The notes beneath the pieces were generated by a model. It was given only the letters and a program-made list of their open reading frames with translations. It was not told the origin of the DNA and did no database searches. Shown here in pieces: positions 44,421 to 51,837 of a stretch of 64,000 bases of DNA. The stretch spans positions 1 to 64,000 of the forward strand of contig NZ_DAMBQF010000007.1 of the NCBI RefSeq assembly GCF_032062245.1. Reading direction: 5' to 3'. Position numbers and translations under genes: made by a program. The DNA is from Soonwooa sp032062245 (lineage in GTDB: Bacteria > Bacteroidota > Bacteroidia > Flavobacteriales > Weeksellaceae). The stretch's first letter is position 1. The number at the start of each line of letters is the position of its first letter.

Positions 44421-44450
44421 AAAAAGAATCTCAATCGAGATTCTTTTTTT
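44421..44450. terminator. Bidirectional terminator after the lipoprotein gene
   Basis: AAAAAGAATCTC (44421-44432) pairs with GAGATTCTTTTT (44437-44448), with A and T runs both sides; it also serves aroQ. Confidence 0.9.
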
Positions 44451-44452
44451 AT

Positions 44453-44860
44453 TTATTTTAAACTTTGGATAGCGAGTTGATAGCCTTTCAAGCCAAATCC
44501 GCTGAGGACGGTGTCGCATTGTTCGGCTGTTACCGACTTTTTTCGGAATTCTTCTCTTTTGTAAATATTGCTAATGTGCACTTCTACTTTCGGTTTCGAA
44601 ATGTTTTTTAAACAATCAGCAATTGCAAAAGAATAATGTGTAAAGGCACCTGGATTAATCACTAAAGCATCAAAATCATCTTCTTGCAAGCGGTTGATAA
44701 TTTCGCCTTCGATGTTGGATTGATAAAACAAAATCTCATCATTCGCGAATTCTTTTTTTAGTAAATCAAGACGCGCTTCCATAGTTTCGGAACCATAAAT
44801 GTCGGGTTCGCGTGTGCCCAAAAGATTAAGATTGGGACCGTTAATGATGAGGATTTTCAT
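44453..44860 (-). CDS. aroQ: Type II 3-dehydroquinate dehydratase
   Basis: Shikimate-pathway enzyme dehydrating 3-dehydroquinate by the trans mechanism. Motifs: INGPNLNLLGTREPDIYG (Tyr 22 as base), the flexible RLQEDDFDALVINPGAFTHYS, and VEVHISNIYKREEFR. Length 135 is slightly shorter than the usual 145, at the C-terminus, but no essential residue is missing. It stands between a terminator and the alpha-2-macroglobulin remnant. Confidence 0.95.
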   Translation of the reverse strand: MKILIINGPNLNLLGTREPDIYGSETMEARLDLLKKEFANDEILFYQSNIEGEIINRLQEDDFDALVINPGAFTHYSFAIADCLKNISKPKVEVHISNIYKREEFRKKSVTAEQCDTVLSGFGLKGYQLAIQSLK

Positions 44861-44932
44861 TGTTTTGTAAAATTGAATTTCAAAGTTAATGATTTAAAAA
44901 ATTTAAGAAAAGTTTTTAATCAAGTTCAATAA

Positions 44933-47900
44933 TTATTTTACAATCGTTACATGTTTTCCTTCTGTATGTGCGCTCATTGCTGGCGCGTACATATTTTCGA
45001 AAGTTGTAATGACATCCGAAAATTCGCCAATGTTATTCGCTTTTAATTGATATTCAATTCTTGATTGGCTTCAAGTGGATTGGTTGGCGTTTCTTTAGCA
45101 TTAAATTCATCAAAGATCTTTTTAATCTTCGGTGACGAATTCAGGATGTAAGTCGATAACATATTTCCGTAAAGTCGACTGAAAAGCTGTTTTGAAAATT
45201 CGTGCGGATAAGTTCTAAGATACGGAATCGAAATCACCGCAAACCAAAGCGGATTGGTCGTCATCTCAACCGTTAGATTAAAGTTAGAGACCGAAGTTGA
45301 TGTGTCATTAAACAAAGAATTCATTGTGAAAATTCTGTTTTGTCCTTCTTTAATGAAAATCGGAAGCGTTTCCTTTACCAACATTCGGTTTGCTAGAATA
45401 GGAATTGTATTTTCTTCTCCATCCGAAAAATTTTGACTTTTTGCAAAAAATCGGTAGCTAACATTGTCCATAGCTTTCGGAACTTTCATGTCCCAATTGA
45501 TTTCTGCCGAAGCTTTAGCACCGATTTTAATCTTTCTTAAATTATTTGTATTTACAAAAGCAGAGTCCAAAACTTCGTTGGTTGACGCGTCAAAAAACTG
45601 TAACATAACATCCGTCGAAAGGTCTTTATCCGAAAGATTATCAAGCTGTGTTGATAATTGTATTTTGTCGTCTTGTCTTAAAAATCGCGGCGAATTCGGT
45701 GTAATCATCAACTCTTTTTGCGTTTGTGTATAGTAAGTTTGCAGAGCCTGTTTTAAGATCTTTGGTGTGCGCAAGAAGTAAAAGTTTCCATTGTGTTAAT
45801 GCTTCTTGCGAAGTGAACTCTAACTTGATATTTTCGTCCGAATCTGTGTAAAGATTTGGCATAAAAAACGCAGTTTCATTAAGGTTGGTTCTGGCTTTAA
45901 CGTTGTTGAGAAGCTCTTGTTGTAAAGCTTGTTTTGTAATGATTACCGTCGCTCCGCCAGCCGCTTCTTGACCATAAATTGCCACCGCTTCTTCTGGAAT
46001 TAACTTTTTAATCTCAGCGATTTCATCTTCACAAATTGCTTTGTTGAGGATTTTACCATCAATGATTGTGACTGCTGCAGTCGGTTCCGATTTTTTTCCT
46101 GCATAGCCTGTAACAACAATTTCTTCAATGGATGCATCCTTTTGCGCCATACTCGCAAGTGGACGCGATAAAGACTCTCGACGGTCTCTAATATCCGTGT
46201 AATTAAAAATAGGCGCATTGGGCGTCGGATATAATGTTCCTTCTTTTAGATTATATTTTGTTTTATAAAAATTCTCGTTTTCACTACTTAGACTTTGCAG
46301 GTCACCAAAAAAATCGTCCATGCTAGGATTGTAACGATCATAACGGTAATATCGGTAAAGTCCATTGTTTTGAGGAATGTAGAGCGTAAAGCGAAATTCA
46401 TTTTTCTCGAACTGATCTAATGAAGCGTCATGCATTGTCGCCAGAACTTCTGCATTTATTTTGTCTTTATCCTTACCTTTAATTGTCAAGATCCACTTTT
46501 CTGGAACGCCAGGTTGGATTTTATTCCGAAAAACTTCGGTGGTGCTTTCTAGTTCTCGGTCGATATTTTCTTTAGCATCAAAGGCAATCAATGCTTTTGC
46601 AAAGTCTGTATCGTGGATAAAGTCATATTCTATAGCTATGGATTTTTTGATATCCTTATCTGTGAAGGTATAATTAATGTCGGTTTTCCCGTTTTTGATG
46701 GCGATTTGTTGGAAGTTTTCCGGAATATTGTTTTTAATAAAACGATAATTAACAAAACCTTCTTTAAAATCGGTTAGAAAACTAATTGTTGCTTTTTCGC
46801 CAACTTTGTACGATGATTTATCAACTTGCATTGCAAAGTAAGTAGGGATTCCGTTTTTTAAAGTTTTATCATCAAGGATGTCAACAATTTTAAATGATTT
46901 TATAGTATCACGATCAATGATAGATTCGGCTTCTATAAGATATTTTCCGGCTTGTGTATTTTTGCTGAGTTTGATGTCTTCAGTGTCACCAGTAGTAAAG
47001 TTTTTTGAAAATATATTTTCAACTTTTTGAATAGGTTTATTCACTTCCAAACCGTAATGACTGATGCAGGGAAAGTAAACATCAAACAATTCTTTGTAAT
47101 AAATAGAATAGTTGAGTTCTTTATCATTATTTTTTGGTGTGTAATATCTATTGTAACGTGCTTGTGCAATATATTTTGGTTGCAGAATTTTATCTTCTGT
47201 TAATAGTTTTGTAACCTTAAGATTTCCTTTCTTTTCAATATTTTGATCATTAAGATTGGTAGCCGAAATTTTTAGTTGATTCCATTCGCTTTGAAGTCTT
47301 TTTTCAGGAATGTCGAGCTCTAGTTTAGCTTTTAAATCACCAACATTTATGGTTGACTCTTTGCTTTGCGACTCACCATTAACATCTGTCATGTAAACCG
47401 AAACCGACTATTGATAACTGCGCGGTTTGCTTTGTGATTTTTCGTCAGCTAAAGCGTCAAAATCAAAAGTGAAATTCCCGTTGTCATCGGTCGTTGTTTC
47501 GCCTTGTTTTATTTCCGTTAGAGGCGATCTGTAAGGACGATAAAAATAGTCATTGTAACTTCTCCAGATAACAGTTTCTTGTCGTTTGATAATGTATTTT
47601 ACAGTAGCTTTAGAAATATTTGCGCCAGAAAAAGCTTCGCATGTTCCAGAGATTTTCACCTTTTCGCCGAGCGTGTAAGTTTCTTTAGCAGGAATTATTC
47701 TAACCTGAAATTTTGGTCTTTTGTATTCTTAAACACGAAAGTATAGATTACCAGCTGCATAGTTGTCGTCATCGTCGTCATTTTTGTTTTTAGAATTATC
47801 AAACTTAGCTTGCATTTCGATAGAATATTCGCCAGTCAATCCACCACCAGGTAATAGAAATTCGTCTGAAACGCTACCAAAATCGTTAGTGACCAATTCC

Positions 47901-49029
47901 TTTTTTGAAACTTCTTTGCCGTTGGTATCAGCTAGAATGACAGTTACTTTTTGCTTACCAATAACTTTTGTTTGATCGTAATATTCTTGTTTTAAAATCC
48001 CTTTAAAAAAGACTTTTTGTCCAGGACGATAAATTGCACGATCCGTAAAAATAATAATGTTCTTAAGGATTCTGGTTTGGTTTTCTGGTTCTTCGTTTCG
48101 GTTATTTCTAATATCATCGTAATCGCGATCGATCACCAAATGCTTTTTGGAAGCAGGGACGTAGATAATGCTGTCGTCATATTCGCGGTCTTTTGATTTT
48201 GGAAGTAAAAAAATGCCCGATGCGTCGGTTGTTCCGCTGCCTGTTTTTATAAGCTTGTTCTCGCGTTTGTTGTCGTATTTGTTTTCATAATCGTTTATGT
48301 TTTGATACATGACATAATCCGAATTTGCTAGATTTTGTCCAGTTTTAGAATTCAGAACTTGAAAACTTACTTTGTTATCATCTTCATATCGTTTAATATG
48401 AAAAATATATGTAACGGAGATGTTGGTACTTTTCGTTGTACCATTGGGATAAACATATTCTATTTCGAAAAGTAATTCATCCAAAGGCGGGATTGCAACA
48501 AAGGTTTGGTGTGCTTTGAAATCCTGAAATGTTGTTAGTTTGTAATCGTCACTTCTAAAGTTTTTCTCTATTAAATGGGGATTTCGAGAGGTAATTTGTT
48601 TTTGGTTAAGTTGATAACGATCCCAAATTTGTTCTTTATTAAATTCTCATATTTCGAAGTTTTGTATTCAATTAGCGGAGAATGTTCTCCATCAAAAAGG
48701 ATCATGGCTGTTGGTCTATTCAATGTATTGACATCCGCATACCAAGTTGTTGTTCCGTTTGAGAATTTAAAAGTTTTAGCATTGGTTCTTCCCACGAACA
48801 ATTTGTCTGTTGCGCCACCAAAGCTGTTGTAGATTTTGTTAGATAATTCGGTGTGTTCTTTTAGTTGTTGCTCGTTTGCTTTTAAGTTTTCATTCTGAAC
48901 AAAAAAAAGAGCTTTCGTGGGATTGCTAATACCGAAGTCGGCTTTATCATTTGTTGTTGCGGTACGGATGGGAGATGTCGTACACGAGTATAGCGCAACT
49001 AATAATAGAAGTAGGTAGTTTTTCAGCAT
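44933..49029 (-). pseudogene. Alpha-2-macroglobulin family gene, heavily decayed
   Basis: Reconstructed on the minus strand: lipoprotein signal (LLLLLVALYSC), macroglobulin domains with FRV(E)EYKRPKF and TDRAIYRPGQKVFFKG, an embedded TonB-plug-like segment (EEIVVTGYAGKKSE), the TSQEALTQWK region, and a C-terminal NNIGEFSDVITTFENMYAP. Lesions in order: a one-base frameshift near 48645, TAA at 47729-47731 (FRV*EYK), TAG at 47408-47410 (SYQ*SVS), a frameshift near 45740, and a large deletion with frame change near 45050. The A2M/MG10 middle, including any thioester region, is gone. Full-length relatives are close to 2000 residues. Confidence 0.9.
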
Positions 49030-49179
49030 TTCATTTTTAGCTTATTATTAAATTCTATTCTTAGATTTTACAATCTGGATTTTATAGAAACTTAACTGAA
49101 TTAAACATACTAAAAATGTTTTTGTAAAATTTCCTTATGACGAAAAATTTTTTGATGTAAAAAGATAAACTATAAACAC

Positions 49180-49211
49180 AAAAAAAACCTTCAGAAAAAT
49201 CTGCAGGTTTT
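49180..49211 (-). terminator. Terminator after tRNA-Glu copy 1, with mismatch
   Basis: AAACCTTCAGA pairs with TCTGCAGGTTT except one mismatch at 49204 (C in place of A). The equivalent in copy 2 is perfect. A weakened stem is expected. Confidence 0.75.
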
Positions 49212-49214
49212 AAG

Positions 49215-49286
49215 TAGCCCGTAGGGGAATCGAACCCCTCTTACCAGAATGAAAATCTGAGGTCCTAACCGATAGACGAACGGGCC
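49215..49286 (-). tRNA. tRNA-Glu (anticodon TTC), copy 1
   Basis: A 72-nt cloverleaf read on the minus strand from GGCCCGTTCG to ACGGGCTA. Acceptor GGCCCGT/ACGGGCT (G-U at 1:72), anticodon stem TCAGA/TCTGG-type with loop TTTTCAT giving TTC, and T-loop GGTTCGATTCC. Identical to copy 2 at 49937-50008. It lies 11 bases downstream of rpsT copy 1, so a joint transcript is likely. No CCA is encoded. Confidence 0.96.
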
Positions 49287-49297
49287 ATTTTATCGTC

Positions 49298-49552
49298 TTA
49301 CGCTAACTTGTTAACGTGTTTAGTCAATTTGCTTTTTAAGTTTGCAGCTTTGTTTTTGTGAATGATGTTTTTCTTCACCAACTTGTCTAACAAAGAAATT
49401 ACTTTTGGTAATTGCTCAGTAGCTACAGACTTTTCAGTTTCATTACGTAATACTTTCAAAGCTGTTCTAGCTGTCTTGTGATAGTATCTATTTCTTAATT
49501 TTCTTTTTTCGTTCTGTCTGATTCTTTTCAGAGCAGATTTATGATTTGCCAT
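49298..49552 (-). CDS. rpsT: 30S ribosomal protein S20, copy 1
   Basis: An 84-residue S20: MANHKSALKRIRQNEKRKLR, then NRYYHKTARTALKVLRNE, with the basic helical rod ending KLTKHVNKLA. S20 binds 16S rRNA helices 9 and 44. A longer frame starting 16 residues upstream covers the promoter and is not real; ATG 49552 matches the family N-terminus. The protein is identical to copy 2, with three synonymous base differences. Bacteria normally have one rpsT, so the duplication is unusual. Confidence 0.95.
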   Translation of the reverse strand: MANHKSALKRIRQNEKRKLRNRYYHKTARTALKVLRNETEKSVATEQLPKVISLLDKLVKKNIIHKNKAANLKSKLTKHVNKLA

Positions 49553-49571
49553 AACTCCTAAAACTTGGGTG

Positions 49572-49600
49572 CAAAGATATGAATATTTTTTAAACTTCAA
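49572..49600 (-). promoter_or_regulatory. Promoter of rpsT copy 1
   Basis: On the minus strand TTG (49598-49600), 18 bases, TATCTTTG (49572-49579), an exact TAnnTTTG match, 19 bases before the ATG. Confidence 0.6.
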
Positions 49601-49611
49601 AATCTTTTTTT

Positions 49612-49897
49612 AAAAATAATGAAATTTCCTTCTGAAAAGGATTAATAAGCGATTATTAAGCTCTGGGTGCTTTCGTAAATATTACTTTTTCGAATGCTAA
49701 TTCTTCTTTTTTCGATGAAATTAGCCGATAAGTAGGTAAGTTAGTCCTGTTTAATAATCATTCTTAATTTAGCTTGTTTTAGCAACTTAATATTGATGAA
49801 ATTCTTCTATAAGATTGGATGCATTTAGTTTGAATAAAAAAACTTGAGATTTAAAATTTTGTTTTTGACTAAACAAGATATGACTCTGGGAAATAAG
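49612..49897. other. Spacer between the duplicated tRNA/rpsT blocks
   Basis: 286 AT-rich bases with no ORF, tRNA or terminator that I can support. It does not resemble the sequence outside the duplicated blocks, so it may be older intergenic DNA or the remains of a gene lost between copies. Confidence 0.4.
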
Positions 49898-49901
49898 AAC
49901 A

Positions 49902-49933
49902 CAAAAAAACCTTCAGAAAAATCTGAAGGTTTT
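49902..49933 (-). terminator. Terminator after tRNA-Glu copy 2
   Basis: Perfect 11-bp stem AAACCTTCAGA (49907-49917) with TCTGAAGGTTT (49922-49932), and a T-run on the minus strand. Confidence 0.88.
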
Positions 49934-49936
49934 AAG

Positions 49937-50008
49937 TAGCCCGTAGGGGAATCGAACCCCTCTTACCAGAATGAAAATCTGAGGTCCTAACCGATAGACG
50001 AACGGGCC
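49937..50008 (-). tRNA. tRNA-Glu (anticodon TTC), copy 2
   Basis: Identical in all 72 bases to copy 1. Same distance (11 bases) from its rpsT, and directly followed by an intact terminator. Confidence 0.96.
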
Positions 50009-50019
50009 ATTTTATCGTC

Positions 50020-50274
50020 TTACGCTAACTTGTTAACGTGTTTAGTCAATTTGCTTTTTAAGTTTGCAGCTTTGTTTTTGTGAATGATGTTTTTCTTCAC
50101 CAACTTGTCTAACAAAGAAATTACTTTTGGTAATTGCTCAGTAGCTACAGACTTTTCAGTTTCATTACGTAATACTTTCAAAGCTGTTCTAGCAGTCTTG
50201 TGATAGTATCTGTTTCTTAATTTTCTTTTTTCGTTCTGTCTGATTCTTTTCAGAGCTGATTTATGATTTGCCAT
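50020..50274 (-). CDS. rpsT: 30S ribosomal protein S20, copy 2
   Basis: Same 84-residue protein as copy 1. This copy has the intact terminator behind its tRNA and lies next to a third tRNA-Glu, so it is probably the ancestral one (inference). Both copies appear to be under selection, since no amino acid has changed. Confidence 0.96.
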   Translation of the reverse strand: MANHKSALKRIRQNEKRKLRNRYYHKTARTALKVLRNETEKSVATEQLPKVISLLDKLVKKNIIHKNKAANLKSKLTKHVNKLA

Positions 50275-50294
50275 AACTTCCTAAAAATTGACTG

Positions 50295-50323
50295 CAAAGA
50301 TATGAATATTTTTTAAACTTCAA
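50295..50323 (-). promoter_or_regulatory. Promoter of rpsT copy 2
   Basis: TTG (50321-50323) and TATCTTTG (50295-50302) on the minus strand, spacer 18, as in copy 1. Confidence 0.6.
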
Positions 50324-50360
50324 AATCTTTTTTGCAGATTTTTTCAAAATTAATTTTTCG

Positions 50361-50432
50361 TAGCCTATAGGGGAATCGAACCCCTGTTGCCAGGATGAAA
50401 ACCTGGAGTCCTTACCACTAGACGAATAGGCC
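50361..50432 (-). tRNA. tRNA-Glu (anticodon TTC), third distinct copy
   Basis: A 72-nt cloverleaf from GGCCTATTCG to ATAGGCTA on the minus strand; anticodon stem CCAGG/CCTGG, loop TTTTCAT, so TTC again. It differs from the other two in acceptor, D and anticodon stems, so it is an older paralogue and not part of the recent duplication. Confidence 0.95.
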
Positions 50433-50490
50433 ATTCGTTTTTTTGTGGTTGCAAAAGTAGATACTTTTTTTATTCCTTGCAAATCTTTTT

Positions 50491-51786
50491 CTAGTTTTTC
50501 AAGACTTTTTGAATGATAGAATTCTTAATGCCTTTATTTTCAATGTCTTTTTGTGCAGTAACAGCGTCTTCCAAAGTTTTATATTTACCATAAGTGTAGT
50601 AGAAAATTCCTTTTTCTTTGGTTCTTTCCACGTCTTTCAGGGTTTTTAGAAGGTAAGAATCGCTTTTTAATTTGTCCTCACTAACGGCTACTTCTAGCGT
50701 ATAATATCCAAATCCTAAAGTCTGATTAGGTAAGAAACTTATTGCCATGGCGTTTTTGAAACCAGCATCTTTAGCAGTTTTTAGATTGTTATCTCTTACA
50801 GATGCAAGATTTGTAACGGCGTAATAATATTTGTAAACGTTGTTTTCTTTGATTGGTAAAATATAATTTAAACCTTTTAATGCAGCATCATTTTCGTTAT
50901 ATCGTGTTGCGGTGCTCATCAACAAGATTCTGAAATCATTTTTCATTGGGATTTCAGCCGGTTTTACTGGTTCTGCTTCTTTCGTTGCTACAAATCCTCC
51001 ATTGATAGCTTTTCTGTAATCTAATAAAGCTTTGTAAATGCTTTCTGCAACTTCTTTTTGACCTTTCTCGGAAGTAAGATAAGCGGCGTCGTCATAATTA
51101 TTAACGAATCCAGTTTCTACAAGTACTGACGGCATCGCATTTTTTCTGAGTACGTGTAGGTCAGCTTGTTTTACACCACGAGAAAAGCGGTTGTTGTCTT
51201 TCACGAAATTTTCTTCGATAAGGCCACCTAGCCATTGACTAGCTTCCAAGTATTTGCTCTGCTGAATTTTTAATGCAATTAAAGATTCTGGAGAACGTGG
51301 ATCATAGTTGGCGAAATTTTGTTTGTCATTTTCATCTAAGAATATCACTTCGTTTTCAGCTTTTGCAACTTCCAGGTTTGCTTTATTTTGGTTAGGTCCT
51401 TGTACAAAAGTTTCGGTGCCTTGGGTTGTAATGCTACTTCCTGGCGAAGAGTTAACGTGTACGGATACAAAAAAGTCCGCTTTATTTCGGTTGGCAAGGT
51501 CTGTTCTAGAAGTCAAAGAAGGATATTCGTCTATCTTTCTTGTATAGATAACCTTGAAATCTTTATTTTTTTCGAGCATTTTGCCTAGTTTTAAAACAAC
51601 GCCCAAGGTGATATCTTTTTCTTGTACTCGCCCGAGGTCGCTATAGTTTCTGTTAGCGCCAATGTCCGATCCACCGTGTCCTGCATCCAATACAACAGTG
51701 AATTTTTTCTGGCTAAAACCTAAGACTGAAAGCAATACTAGAAGTATGCTAATATATTTTTTGGAATAAAATTCTTTAGTAAACAT
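50491..51786 (-). CDS. N-acetylmuramoyl-L-alanine amidase (Amidase_3)
   Basis: Periplasmic zinc amidase that cuts the lactoyl-peptide bond of peptidoglycan, used in daughter-cell separation. Signal peptide 1-25. Zinc ligands H37 (DAGHGG), E56 (RVQEKD), H110 (SVHVNS); catalytic E224 in LVETGFVNN. The C-terminal 150 residues carry two SPOR-like repeats (YYYAVTNLASVRDNNLKTAK; FYYTYGKYKTLEDAVTAQ) that would bind denuded septal glycan. The EnvC-like protein at 16827 is a possible activator. Divergent from lptD, 51 bases away. Confidence 0.92.
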   Translation of the reverse strand: MFTKEFYSKKYISILLVLLSVLGFSQKKFTVVLDAGHGGSDIGANRNYSDLGRVQEKDITLGVVLKLGKMLEKNKDFKVIYTRKIDEYPSLTSRTDLANRNKADFFVSVHVNSSPGSSITTQGTETFVQGPNQNKANLEVAKAENEVIFLDENDKQNFANYDPRSPESLIALKIQQSKYLEASQWLGGLIEENFVKDNNRFSRGVKQADLHVLRKNAMPSVLVETGFVNNYDDAAYLTSEKGQKEVAESIYKALLDYRKAINGGFVATKEAEPVKPAEIPMKNDFRILLMSTATRYNENDAALKGLNYILPIKENNVYKYYYAVTNLASVRDNNLKTAKDAGFKNAMAISFLPNQTLGFGYYTLEVAVSEDKLKSDSYLLKTLKDVERTKEKGIFYYTYGKYKTLEDAVTAQKDIENKGIKNSIIQKVLKN

Positions 51787-51837
51787 ATTAATTTTTAAAA
51801 ATTAATTAATTTTGACCCGAATTACAGATGTACTGAT

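Larger units (their letters stand above)
49175..49611. repeat. Copy 1 of a tandem-duplicated tRNA-Glu/rpsT block
   Basis: This segment and 49898-50333 match almost base for base at an offset of 722, covering terminator, tRNA, rpsT and promoter. Outside these limits the two sides diverge abruptly. Confidence 0.9.
49898..50333. repeat. Copy 2 of the tandem-duplicated tRNA-Glu/rpsT block
   Basis: Partner of 49175-49611. In rpsT the copies differ at three bases, all synonymous; the tRNA is identical; the terminator differs by one base; short changes occur just upstream of the ATG. Confidence 0.9.

Noticed and set aside
49298..49600. Longer rpsT frame of 100 codons
   Set aside because: The 16 extra codons cover the promoter and do not match S20; the usual MANHKSALKR start is at 49552.
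50261..50482. Minus-strand 73-codon ORF
   Set aside because: It runs through the third tRNA-Glu and the rpsT promoter; it is a chance frame.
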